DNA from: Rutpela maculata
Taxonomy: Eukaryota > Arthropoda > Insecta > Coleoptera > Cerambycidae
Length of the DNA: 64,000 bases
NCBI GenBank assembly: GCA_936432065.2
Contig: OW386287.2
Location: forward strand, 81,037,804 to 81,101,803
Direction: 5' to 3'
Shown here in pieces: positions 34,801 through 44,274 of the stretch. The notes beneath the pieces were generated by a model that was not told where the DNA came from, ran no database searches, and saw only the letters and a list, made by a program, of their open reading frames with translations. The stretch's first letter is position 1, and every line of letters starts with the position of its first letter. Position numbers and translations under genes: made by a program.

Positions 34801-35385
34801 GTTGTTTATTTTAGACTAATCAATTCAGATGGGAATATTTCTACCTATTTTGTATGTGCAAAATCAAAGGTCAGTCCTTTAAAACGCATCTCAATTCTGC
34901 GATTAGAACTGTGTGCAGCCGTTCTATTAGCAAATTTAATGTCGTTTGTTTGTGATACTTATAAAGATAAAGTAAATTTTAGTAAGCTTTTCGCGTGGTC
35001 AGATTCCACTGTAGCGCTCTCGTGGATAACGTCCTCTCCTCACAAATGGAAAACATTTATTAGCAACCGCGTGTCTCATGTTCAACAGACATTATCTCCC
35101 GCTATATGGCATCATGTACCCTCTGCAGACAATCCTGCGGATTGTGGTTCACGGGGACTTTTACCCAGAGAATTATTAAATTATCCACTTTGGTGGACAG
35201 GTCCCGCATTTCTGCAATCATCACACCACATTTGGCCCCCCTTTGCATCTCTAAGTTCTTCAACTGCGACATTTTCGCCTGAGGTGGTTGAAGAAGAAAA
35301 AAAATTCGCCTTAATCACATTAATTAACCTAGATTCGTTGGATTCTCTACTTCAGAGATACTCACTCATCCCTATCAAAAATTAA
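31840..35385 (+). CDS. BEL/Pao gag-pol: rest of gag, protease, reverse transcriptase, RNase H
   Basis: The open frame of about 1180 codons is genuine from codon GAA at 31855; the first five codons belong to the LINE 5' end and the duplicated target, so there is no true start here. It contains a gag domain (DUF1759-like), a cysteine-rich segment with CNLCNAEHSIYNC, CVNCLGTKH and CRTCRLRHH (about residues 255-315), a retropepsin with LLDCGS (aspartate near residue 394), reverse transcriptase with YVDD at 802-805, and an RNase H region with CDASELGYCSVVY and WSDSTVALSW. It stops early at 35385 because of the A-run frameshift; the reading frame continues at 35386-36802. Confidence 0.9.
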   Translation: MARLQEIYCKLFGDSDIKIDPSMQRNIKLPKIEVSKFSGDYKKFKTFIDLFNSLVHANTALSDIEKFTHLCNSLEGPPLTLVQCIPMTGDNYVIAYNALNGRYHNKYLIATAYIQELENAPKLLDNNVNSQNLRRLLDTFNENLAALENMKFPTNEWDFLLFRMLLTRLDSKTRARFELDQNSDKNNYFPTFDSLKKFVLKQCNALDVVDIACPQTRNKKPDVKYNQITRKSSNNLNLKPLTTSSFLTDTNKLICNLCNAEHSIYNCPIFNNKSPRDRFDLVKTRRWCVNCLGTKHTSKNCASKSSCRTCRLRHHTLLHFADDVSNPILSPSSESQNTAEPRTNSDMLCGPSTSQAVNSFTGVIPNKQGVLLSTALVEVLDVRNNYQKIRVLLDCGSQVNFISQKCLNRLGLSRYNLPLSVHGVGQMQMTSSSGGVTCTIRPVGKLEPSFTIDAVILPKICNEMPTGNISINSVSHLANLNLADPFFGTPGTIDLLLGADIFPQILQSGRLTGNINEPSALNTIFGWVLMGPVKYCKPDLNTFFCTTDNFLSLENTLKKFWEIEEVPSVSSVSNDDQLCEKLFSENSQRSETGRYIVSLPFRDPVPSFGDSRSLALRRFLSLERRLENNPTLKILYAEFMQDYLNSGHMEIINTPCQIYNPYYIPHHCILKPDSTTTKLRVVFDASAKAPGSISLNDSLLVGPKLQKNIATILLNFRLHSYVFVADIKQMYRQILINQSHRDFQRILWRFSPNDPIQDYKLNTVTYGVSSSPFLALRTLLQLAQDENQNFPHAAKILATDMYVDDIVTGANTYEQAPSLQRELILLLKSGGFELRKWASNDPRLLAHLPSSDLYNANFSVDLESESPLKILGLQWHPSQDSFIFSVTPLDKTCTKRNILSNIARVFDPLGILSPVTFFVKYLIQRLWSLGLDWDQSPPNNIQQIWSKYISEITYLSKVSLPRQLITENYRTCEVHGFCDASELGYCSVVYFRLINSDGNISTYFVCAKSKVSPLKRISILRLELCAAVLLANLMSFVCDTYKDKVNFSKLFAWSDSTVALSWITSSPHKWKTFISNRVSHVQQTLSPAIWHHVPSADNPADCGSRGLLPRELLNYPLWWTGPAFLQSSHHIWPPFASLSSSTATFSPEVVEEEKKFALITLINLDSLDSLLQRYSLIPIKN

Positions 35386-36802
35386 ACGCATTTTCGCATA
35401 CGTGTTACGGTTCATTTACAATTCAAAATCTCCTCATAATATTCGAAAATTTAACGATTTCACAAATTATGAACTCCAACGCGCTTTCTTATTATTCGTT
35501 AAACGAGTTCAGCACACTTCTTTTGGTGAAGATATCACACGGTTAGAAAACCGCCGCAATGTATCCAAATATTTAAGAAAATTAAATCCTTTTTTAGACC
35601 AAGAGGGTGTTCTCAGGGTCGGCGGTAGGCTACGTCATTCTCAACTTACGTATGACCAAAAACATCTTATCTTATTACCCCGTTGCAGTCGATTAACTGA
35701 TCTCATAATTGAAGACGTTCATAATACACATATGCACCCCGGAGTTCAAACTATGCATTTTTTACTCGCACAAAATTTTTGGATACTATCTCCTAGACGC
35801 GCTATACGTAAAATTTTATCTAAATGTTTCAAATGTTGGCGACTCAAACCTGTACCGTTTCAGCCCCCTATGGGCAACTTGCCGCCATCTCGGATTTCTC
35901 AAATAAAATCTTTTTCCGAGACTGGGATTGACTATTGCGGTCCTTTTAAAATAACCCTAAATAAAGGTCGAGGCGCAAAAACGCTTAAATCGTACATTTG
36001 CGTATTCGTTTGTTTTGCCACCAAGGCAATACATTTGGAACTCGCTTCGGATATGACTACCGAAGCATTTTTAGCCGCCCTTCGACGATTCATTGCCCGT
36101 CGTGGCCGTTGCTCTCATTTATATAGTGATTGTGGTACGAATTTTGTGGGAGCAGAAAAATATATTGTACAACTTTTTCAAAATGCGGCCAAACAAGAAA
36201 GCATTCAATGGCATTTTAACCCGCCGTCCGGGCCCCATTTCGGGGGATTGTGGGAGGCCGGTGTTAAGTCGGTTAAAACTCATTTGTCTCGTGTCATAGG
36301 TGAGCAGATACTTACCTACGAGGAGCTATATACTGTAATAGTGCAAATCGAATCATTGCTTAACTCACGTCCTCTTACTCCTGTTAGTTCAGATCCTAGT
36401 GATTTATCTGCACTTACACCAGGTCATTTCTTGACACTTGAACCATTAACAACACTTCCAGAGGAAGATTTAACCAATGTAAAATTAAATCGTTTAAATA
36501 GGTGGCAATTAATTCAACGCCTTCACCAGGACTTCTGGTCCCGCTGGCACAGGGAATACCTGCATACACTTAATCAGCGTGGTAAATGGACTCATTCATC
36601 TACCCCTACTGTAGAACCTGGCACAATGGTGCTATTAAAAAATGAACTTTCGCCCCCCATGCGATGGCATTTAGGTCGCATTTTAGAAACACATCCTGGT
36701 GCAGACGGTGTCGTCCGTGTAGCCACAGTTCAGACTCAGCAGGGTATATTTAAAAGACCTCTGGTTAAACTATGTCCACTACCCATTTATAACCCTGTTT
36801 AA
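35386..36802 (+). CDS. BEL/Pao integrase, separated by a frameshift
   Basis: About 466 codons counted from the first GTG at 35402; the true frame is continuous with the upstream pol, shifted by one base. It has a zinc-binding HHCC region (HPGVQTMHFLLAQ then CFKCW), the integrase core with DYCGPF and SDCGTNFVGAE, a glutamate in HFGGLWEAGVKSVK, a DUF5641-like C-terminal domain (RWQLIQRLHQDFWSRWHREY), and ends TAA before the purine tract. No damage is seen inside it. Codons resemble the upstream pol. Confidence 0.9.
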
Positions 36803-36828
36803 AATCATGCTTTTAAAGGTCGGCGGAA

Positions 36829-37304
36829 TGTTCGGAATTCACCAACACCCGACAGTAAATAATTTTAAGTTTATTTAGATTAGCTTATTTTTTTATTATT
36901 ATTATTACCTATTAATATAATTTTTCATAAAATATTAAATTTTACTTGTTGCCGCGTTCTCTCTTTTTTGTACATACTTGGTACTGCAAAAACCTCTACC
37001 TCGGCTCCCGATGAGGCCGGTACCAGGAAACGCTGCGACAAGAAGTAGTAGCAAACCGACTCATATACACATTCACATGAACGATCACTTACCCGCATTA
37101 TTGAAGTGCAAATTTAAACTCATAATTTATACGGTGCATTAGTGCAACGTGCATACTCTAAAATTTGTGTTCGGTGTTCCCCGACAGTCCACTATCAGTA
37201 GCTGCAGTTCCTGCCGAATACGAAACCAAGAATTCCACACGAGGCTACCAACAACAGCCATAAGGTAGGAACTGTAATACCAAGTATCGTTTTAATATCG
37301 AACA
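36829..37304 (+). repeat. BEL/Pao 3' LTR
   Basis: 476 bp, same length as the 5' LTR with four substitutions (near offsets 220-260), no indels. Followed by the AATAT duplication. Confidence 0.95.
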
Positions 37305-37309
37305 AATAT

Positions 37310-38017
37310 GTAGAAAAAATTATTTGATTTTTATGTTTTATAGAGGTATTAATTGATTTTTTTTACGTTCATATACATATAAATAAAAAATATAAATAAT
37401 TTTATTTATATAAATCATTCTTTAAGCCTTAACCTTTAATGATTATTATTATTTCATGTTAAATTAATAAAGAAACACCAGCATAGATACACATAGCTAT
37501 ATATGTATATAGTATTTCTCTATGAATATCATAATATATTCGGATACTACCTAATACAAATTAAATTTGATTCGCCGATCGCCTACCGGCAACCTATGCC
37601 GTCAACGAGTAGCAAAACACGCCAAACACAGCGTATGCATATGACAGTATTTAAACACATAAGTCTATGCAGTTGCGTTGCGATTATTATCTGCTGCTGC
37701 TGTTTTCTGAATAACAGCTTCACAGCAGTCAGCAAGAACATTTTTACAACGTCGTGTTTCTTATCTGTTATTTTCGAACGGAAATAACAGCAAATAACAG
37801 CTAGAAAATAACAGGTTGTTAAATAGCAACTCATCTCTATTCGTTCGTTGCAGAAGCAGCTTGCGTGATAACAGCACGAAATTTAATATTCTTAGAACGT
37901 CTTTTTATTCCCGCGTGTCCGGGAAATCCCGACTGTTATTTCCCGGGAGCGGGACTTTCAAAAACTGGCATAATTCCCGGGAAATCCCGTCCCGGGATTC
38001 CCGGGACAGAAACCCTA
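37310..38017. other. Right part of the hAT MITE interior
   Basis: AT-rich, then a moderately GC-rich stretch with TTATTTCCCGGGAGC and TCCCGTCCCGGGATTCCCGG palindromes near the end. The 94-residue ORF at 37503-37787 and its antisense shadow show no domain. Confidence 0.6.
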
Positions 38018-38348
38018 ATCTCATTTAAAAAAATATTATGGCCGCCATATTGGATCCGCTATCTTGGTTTTTTGAATAGCAAAATTCGGGGATCAGAAAT
38101 GAGATTAGAAACCAAAAAAAACCCCCAAGTAACAATTTTTTATAATTTTAAACAATCTTTTGATAAAATTTTAATTTACCTTCAAAATTTAGTCCTTTAA
38201 TTTTGAAATTTCAAAATTCGGGCTCGACAGAATTAAAGGCAATTTTATAACGAAGAGTTTAAAAAAAAAAAAATTTAAATTTCATTAATTCCAGGCTTGG
38301 GAATTATCGCTTGTCAAAAAAATGAGCTATTTGCTCCACTGTGGGGCG

Positions 38349-39134
38349 GTTGGCGCAGCGTCACTTGGGACCTTAGTTAATGCGCAAAATACATGTCATA
38401 TATGTTTCTTTCGTAAAATTTCCCGTTTTTTCAAATGGCGCTATCATTTTTTTCGTACAAATAAAATTTAAAAAGTTATTCGCAAAAAATTGTATTTTTG
38501 CATTTAAATTGTTAAATAAAAATAGAACGCGTACACTTTTTGCAGTAGACTTTTCACTACGTTATTCTAGCATATTTGAAGAATATTGTTCACCAAAGTC
38601 TACTTAGTTACAAATTTTTGAAGTGAAAATCATTTACTGCACTATATTAAACCATTTTGTTTGCAAAAGTGGTTATGGCTTCCATTTTTCGGAATTCCAA
38701 GGAGATATTGCTAATTGAATTATCTTCCGAATAGTCAACATTTAAAGGAGAGTACTGTTTTAATCTTTTAAATCAACTACCAATAAATATGTACAACATG
38801 TACATTAACCAAAGGCCAAATTTTTTTTGGCATCAGCCACCTCCACCTTTTAACTTACAAAACCATGCATGGACACAGACAAACATACGCATTAAACGCA
38901 TAACGCCCTCCCTATTGTCAGGGGTTAAAAATTTTATCTTTAGCGAAAGAAAACAAGTTAAAAACATAGGTACTCTTCGCCAATTTACTGAGCTTTTTAT
39001 ATAATTGTAACACATTCTATAGGATACTCTTCGCAGTTTTCTTGTAAATAATGTTGGTTTTTGGACATCCTAAATTTTGTGATACCAACTTTGTTGTGAA
39101 AAAAAATGTATGAAAAAAAAATTGAAAAAAAAGA
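38349..39134. other. Intron DNA, nothing recognised
   Basis: No repeat boundary found. ORFs of 60-75 residues here are AT-driven. A T8 run near 39113-39130 (minus sense) directly follows the tRNA-like 3' half and could be its Pol III terminator. Confidence 0.45.
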
Positions 39135-39806
39135 CATCCAACCAGTGTGGGATTCGAACACACAATCTTTGGATTGCAACAACAACAATATTTTATTCAA
39201 TACTTTTAGTACATATATACGCCTCCTTGGATCCTAACCGGAGCCAGCCAGACAACCATGTCAAACACCGCCAAGGTGGGTGTGAGGTTGGCAGGTTTTG
39301 CTTTGAGAAAAATAGAGGATGTGGGCTAGTAGCTCCTGTCTGCCGTAGGCAAACTTAAAAACTAGAATAAGATAAAAATGTGTCCACATGGACCTAAAAA
39401 TAATTTTAAAATAAACACAACATTGAGAACACTAAAATTGTAGGCGGACGCACTTCGTAATTTTGATTGTTGATACGGGAAACACAACTAAACGAAAAAA
39501 CCCATTCGAACAAATGATGACCTTGTGGTCTGATCACCGACAAGGAAGGTAGGGTAGAAATAAAACTGTGGTTTAAAAGATTAGGACTTTGAAAAATTTT
39601 CGACCTAGAGGAGTTTTAGAAAGACAAAAAGGGGAACAAAAATAACAAAAAAGGTATAAAAACAAAATTGTACAAACATGAGATTGGAAAGATGTAAAGT
39701 TGAGAAAAAATAAGAGTAAGGGTAGAAGAAAGTTATCATAGAATGAAGTGTGGCTAGGGATCTTTGGATTGCAAGCCCAAAGCTTAGCCACTGGACCATC
39801 ACAGAT
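39135..39806 (-). mobile_element. tRNA-like SINE head split by an insertion
   Basis: On the minus strand, 39806-39775 reads like a tRNA 5' half (GGTCCAGTGGCTAAGC, A-box-like, leading into an anticodon-like arm). The 3' half is at 39179-39135 with GTGTGTTCGAATCCCACAC, a B box and T arm. The halves join at the anticodon arm, where ATCTTTGGATTGCAA is duplicated. The acceptor stem does not pair well, so it is better read as a tRNA-derived SINE head than a working tRNA gene; the T-run after it would terminate Pol III. Confidence 0.6.
39165..39774 (-). mobile_element. 580-bp retro-insertion with 15-bp target duplication
   Basis: The insert (39180-39759) is flanked by ATCTTTGGATTGCAA on both sides (39165-39179, 39760-39774). 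Its left edge in plus sense is CAACAACAA, a (TTG)n tail in minus sense, so it inserted by target-primed reverse transcription in minus orientation. No ORF of interest; it could be a 5'-truncated LINE or a SINE. The ORFs at 39573-39802 are low-complexity shadows. Confidence 0.7.
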
Positions 39807-40139
39807 TACTACGAAAATTTATTGTCTGTAATATATATACGAGAATCATATTTCAATGCATTAAATATATTATTATCTATCATTCGGTGTTATTACCAGT
39901 TCAGTCAATAAAATTATCGACCCTGTTTAACCCATTTTATCTACTCGTATGTAGAAACTCCAGAGTTTATGGCATAGGTAAAAATAACTTTTTTTATATT
40001 ACATATTATTTTGAGCTAAGTTCACTCCATTATTATAAAGTAGATATAAATTAATTGCTCCCGGTGGAATTTATCGATGTTGGTTCTGTAATTGACTTTT
40101 AGGACAAACTCGATAAAAAAAATTATCTACATTAAAGTT

Positions 40140-40373
40140 ATCGATGGTCGATATTTTTAGCGATGGAGACTGGCAATAGCAGTGTATATATATTTATATA
40201 AAAGAATACCACACACGCACACCTCAAACCACTGGGTCTAGAAACTTCAAATTTTGCATAGAGGTTCCTCGAATGCCGTAGGCAACCACTAAGATCGACC
40301 CCCCCCCCCCCCCCCAGGGGGTAAAAAAGTGGGTTCAAATTTCAGGCGAACGAAGTCGCGGGCATCGGCTAGT
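40140..40373 (+). repeat. Dispersed insect repeat ending GCGGGCATCGGCTAGT
   Basis: The 3' end CGAACGAAGTCGCGGGCATC-GGCTAGT has the look of a common insect repeat end; an inverted relative is at 51020-51345. A C17 run (40299-40315) lies within. The CTAGT terminus would fit a Helitron, but a LINE 3' end is equally possible. Confidence 0.5.
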
Positions 40374-41538
40374 GAAATATATATTAGTAAAATGTATAAA
40401 CAAAAAAAATATTATATAGATAACATTTCGCAAGATTTCTATTTAAGTACAAGCGACAAAAATGAAGAAAATAATTTTTAATAACTTTCTTATTTACTGA
40501 TTGATTTTCTTCAAAAACAATAGGGTTCTTCCTCTAGCTAACACTAACTTACTTTCCAAATTTCAATACAATCGGACTTTTCTTTCTTAAGTTATCATGC
40601 TTACAAGAAATGTGACGGGCGGAGACAGACAGACGGACATTTTGAAAGTTGTTCAGAATTCGTTCACTAATACAATGATATGAATATTTTTTCTCTACGA
40701 GCGATATTTACGGTTTTAGTAATGTGCCAATCAAATGCAATATACTCTTCGTTTTTTGCAAAGAGTATAAAAATCAATTTTCATAAAGATAATGCACGTC
40801 TTGATGCAAGTATTGTCTCAACTCAACTTGACTATTTATACCCAAACCTTAAATTATGTTTGATGACAAGCAATCCCATAAAGAAAAATAATCTTTTATT
40901 ACCAGGTCGTGAACTTTTCAAATTGCCTTCATATATAACTGTAGTCTTAGATAAACATGAATGCTGTTCTCATTAACTTCAGACCATTTATAGGTTAATG
41001 TTCTTCTTTAAACACTCCACTCACAAACATATTTATTTGATCAGCTATAGAAAAATAAATTACCTGAGGATTTTGTTTCTATTAATTCTACTATGATAAA
41101 AAATTACAATATGTACATTAAAATTTAATACAGTTTACCATGTTAAATCTTATAAAATGACATAATCATAAAATTCCAATTGAACGAATTTGATGAAAAC
41201 AAAGGTTGTAGCAAAATTCTGATTGTCAGGAAATTTAATTTAAAAAATTAGGCCTCGTCTTCACCTGGCATGTAGTTTTCAATAACAAAAGTTTTATTTT
41301 CTGTTTCATTTGTGCAGTACTAACAGCCGGAAAATAAATACAAATTGATAATGAAAAATGTTGAAGAATTTTCAGTTAGACGGTTTCTTTTTTAATCATT
41401 GTCTAAGAATTTGAGTGGTTTGTAACAGAGACCTTAATACATCTAAATACGATTTTTTAATTTTGAATATCGAAAAGTTGTTAGGTGTTGCACTCAATTT
41501 GTCTGACATCAATTTTTTCTACATCTGGGCAACATACT
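40374..41538. other. Intron DNA, nothing recognised
   Basis: Includes a GACAGACAGACGGACA stretch near 40625. The 98-residue ORF at 40680-40976 starts with an N-terminal hydrophobic segment, but I see no conserved motif and no splice context; probably chance. Confidence 0.5.
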
Positions 41539-41588
41539 TATCATAGCAAAACTGTTGGACATGATAATCCAACAGTTTTGCTATGATA
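41539..41588. repeat. Perfect hairpin, 21-bp arms, 8-nt loop
   Basis: TATCATAGCAAAACTGTTGGA (41539-41559) is exactly complemented at 41568-41588; loop CATGATAA. It is the longest of the perfect short hairpins in the window. Confidence 0.92.
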
Positions 41589-42148
41589 CTGTTGAGCGAA
41601 ATTCATTAACATTTAAAAATGCTTTCAAAATGTAAGGTGAGACGTTTTCTGAAAATTGTTTTTTTCGCATCAACTAATCCACATTTACTTATAAAAATGA
41701 TTTTCAGACGGAATGCTATAATATATTTTTTTTATCTCATTTTTACGCTGCACTATCGGCGTCTGATAAACGTGTTCTCAGTATCTAAGGACTATCATCT
41801 AACTACATTCTGTAAATCAGACGGGATTCTATGATACAGTTTGGTCAAGTTTGTTGACATTTTTGAAAATGCGCAGGTCAGGCGCTGCACATAAAATGTC
41901 TGAAATTCTTATTTTTCGATCCAGGCTCATCTAATCCATTGATTTTATGCAGATTTGACCGGGATGCTATGAGAAATTTTGATCATGGGCTCTGGTATTA
42001 ATAGTGTTCTGAAAGTATTTCAACAGATGTCATACAAATTTTAGGCAGATGATAGAGAAGAACCTAATTATTAAGTTTTGTTAATAAATATTTATCTTAA
42101 ATCTACAAAATAAAGAAAAATTACTGAAAGATGTGAATTCTCTTTCAG
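41589..42148. repeat. Intron DNA with decayed tandem segments before jub exon 2
   Basis: CTATGATACTGTTGAGCG (near 41581), CTATGATACAGTTTGGTC (near 41830) and GCTATGAGAAATTTTGATC (near 41964) head similar downstream segments (ACATTT-AAAATGC), so this is a decayed tandem repeat. It ends at the polypyrimidine tract of exon 2. Confidence 0.45.
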
Positions 42149-42318
42149 GTATATGTCATACCTGTGGAGACAAAGTAACAGGTGCTGGACAGGCTTGCCA
42201 AGCAATGGGCAATCTATATCATACTAATTGTTTTATTTGTTGTTCCTGTGGAAGGGCTTTGAGAGGAAAAGCTTTCTACAATGTACATGGAAGGGTCTAC
42301 TGTGAAGAAGATTACCTA
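42149..42318 (+). CDS. jub: jub coding exon 2: LIM domain 1
   Basis: Codes for residues 402-458. The acceptor is TTCTCTTTCAG|GT and the donor CTA|GTAAGC, in phase 0. The zinc ligands of LIM1 are visible: CHTC (404-407), the H/C pair in YHTNC, CCSC, and CEED at the end. GQACQAMGNLYHTNCFICCS is nearly invariant in Ajuba proteins. LIM domains bind proteins rather than DNA; in Jub the LIM region contacts Warts. Confidence 0.95.
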
Positions 42319-42703
42319 GTAAGCCCAAACACAAATGTATTTATAAATTTATTTCTTTTTATTATTTTTAATGCATGCATGTTAACACCAGGGGCAACTT
42401 TTTAATTGTAAAGCTGTCTAGTCCAAAATAAGCTAATTGGCATATTACATATAAATCTATGCAGAAAACTAAATCTTAAATAAAATTTGTATTTTAACTT
42501 TGTTATTTATGTCCACACATTTAGTTTAAAACTTCCATGTCAGTACCAAATATGAAATTTACATACAATACATTTTTTTCAATATTTTTAGAATTCAGAA
42601 ACCCATGAAATGCTAAAAATTAATACAAATATCAGTGTTTCGTTTAAAAAAAAAAGTAAAAATACTTATTATATTTTTAAGCCTATGCTTTTGGACTTGA
42701 CAA
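42319..42703 (+). other. jub intron 2, proximal part
   Basis: Non-coding, AT-rich; the frame from exon 2 stays open to 42405 by chance. Nothing else seen. Confidence 0.5.
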
Positions 42704-43224
42704 CATTTAACCAGGGCCAGCTTAAGAGCTGAATGTGCAAATTGCCGAATTTTAGGTACGCTTACCACCCAACAAAATGAAATGAACATAATAAAAAAAG
42801 TGTTAATATAAGATTAATTTTATTTCATTGATTAATCCTTTGACTGCTGACGTAATATGGCCTGTATGACCTGGTGACTAACCTAGTCAAACTTGTTTTG
42901 ACTGGTTTTGGCAAGATATTGCCAAAAATATAATCTTTTTAAAACAAATGGAAGCCAAAATTAACAAAAAAGATAAAACCAAAAAACTTAAAACTAGATT
43001 ATATGAATGACGCCTGAAGGCGTCATGAGCACTGAGAGGTAGTAGGGAGATGGCGCCTTTAGACGTCATCAGCAGTCAAAGGGTTAAAGCTTTAGTGTAG
43101 CGGAACATACGCTAATCTTATACATATTTTAATAAGTAGTTTAGTGTAGAACAAATACCAAATCTAAACTCTAATATCACATTTATGACTCTTTAGTGAT
43201 CATGTGTGCATAGTACCAGTGGAG

Positions 43225-44145
43225 TTCGGACTCTTATGAAAAACCTGAAAAATTCAGGGAATTTTAAAAACCATAGAAAAAAACATGAAAATTTCTTTAT
43301 CTCTAAATTGAAAGAAAGAATCGCTAAAATCAGGGAATTTCCAGTCACACTATACAAATTAAGTACTCCCACTGTTATTTTAAATCATTTTTAAATTACA
43401 ACTTTAACTTTAACAAAAATATGTATTTCAAAAAGTCGACTATGCCACTAAAAGTTATTTGATTATCTAGAACCACGTTTAATATAATGGCAATTATTAT
43501 GAAGCTGAAATTAGCAGGTTTTAAGCTGGCAGGTTTTAAGGATTTTGTACGGGAACAGTGGTTCTCACGCAAAAATAAAAACGTGGAATTCGGGGTTGTT
43601 AAACACGCTCTACTTCGATATATTTGAGCACGACAAATATTGTAGTATCAATTTTAAAGTTTCCTCCCTGCTTTACCCAGCAGGGTTAACTTTAGCGTCA
43701 CGTGTGCGCCGTTTTCGCTAAGGAAACTGTGAAATTTATTTTAAAATCATTTGTTGTGCCCAAATATACCAAAATGCCAAGTGCCGAGTTTCCTTCGGCC
43801 TGGATTTTATTATTTTTTTTTTTTTAGAGAATTTTTAAATACTCGGCGCGAAAACAGCGCGCGTGGGTCGCTAAAGTTATCCCTGCTGGGTAAAGCACGA
43901 CGAAGGAAACTTTAAAATTGATGCTACAATATTTGTCGTGCTCATATCTATCGAAATAGAGTGTTTTTAACAACCTCGAATTCCACGTTTTTATTTTTGC
44001 GTGAGAACCACTGTTCGCAAAATCCTTAAAACCTGCTAATTTCAGCTTCATACAATTATTGTTATGTGTCACTGAAAAACATTTTTGGAAAACCTGAAAA
44101 GTTCAGGAAATTTTTCTAGCTACGAAAAGTCTGAACCCTGATCAC
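43225..44145. mobile_element. Inverted-repeat element with outer ends around a long palindrome
   Basis: Outer inverted words GTTCGGACT...AAACCTGAAAAATTCAGG at 43225-43262 and their complement at 44075-44140 enclose a long inverted repeat whose arms (about 43491-43725 and 43842-44061) match over more than 200 bp. The left arm has a 15-bp internal duplication (CTGGCAGGTTTTAAG). No gene. Confidence 0.7.
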
Positions 44146-44274
44146 AATTGCAATTTAAGAGAAGCGAGAAAGTGAAAGATGTGATGCATTTAGAAATGTT
44201 TATTTATATGGGGCGTCAGAAGTATGTGGGGCCATAATTTTAACAGGTGATATATTGGACCAAGGGAAATAAAA

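Larger units (their letters stand above)
26648..37309 (+). mobile_element. BEL/Pao LTR retrotransposon, nearly complete
   Basis: Two 476-bp LTRs (26653-27128 and 36829-37304) begin TGTTCGG and end ATCGAACA; AATAT is duplicated outside (26648-26652, 37305-37309). Coding order on the plus strand is gag, protease, reverse transcriptase, RNase H, integrase, the BEL/Pao order. The LTRs differ at four positions by eye, so insertion is recent. Two breaks are visible: a 4.1-kb LINE inserted in gag, and a one-base length change in an A-run near 35378-35382 that shifts the frame before the integrase. A purine-rich tract (AAAGGTCGGCGGAA) precedes the 3' LTR. Confidence 0.95.
26273..38025. mobile_element. 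hAT MITE interrupted by a BEL/Pao retrotransposon
   Basis: The element runs from 26281 to 38017. Its ends are TAGGGTTTCTG and the complement, followed by CCCGGGAATCCCGGG-type palindromes on both sides. ATCTCATT is duplicated at 26273-26280 and 38018-38025, the 8 bp expected for hAT. Without the retrotransposon it is about 1.1 kb, with no transposase. It sits in a unit of the Transib-like element. Confidence 0.88.
24743..38348. mobile_element. Transib-like element, outermost layer of the nest
   Basis: The element runs from 24748 to 38343. Both ends read CACAGTGG(G/A)GCAAATAGCT and remain nearly identical for over 100 bp inward (TTTGGACAAGCGATAATTCC and beyond). GGGCG is duplicated outside both ends (24743-24747, 38344-38348). 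A CAC-A/T-GTG-type end plus a 5-bp GC-rich duplication is the Transib signature, the superfamily related to RAG1. No Transib transposase is present, so this is a non-autonomous copy of about 1.85 kb, expanded to 13.6 kb by insertions. Inside the ends lie repeated units with GATGGCGGATCCAATATGG in both orientations. Confidence 0.75.

Noticed and set aside
37503..37834. ORFs on both strands with poly-Cys runs
   Set aside because: They translate a GCTGCTGCTG-type low-complexity stretch inside the hAT MITE.
39135..39806. A functional tRNA gene on the minus strand
   Set aside because: The tRNA-like sequence is interrupted by 580 bp, and the acceptor stem does not pair; a SINE head fits better.
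40680..40976. 98-residue ORF with a hydrophobic N-terminus, possible secreted protein
   Set aside because: No conserved motif, no promoter or splice context, and it starts in AT-rich repeat-flanking DNA; length is within chance.
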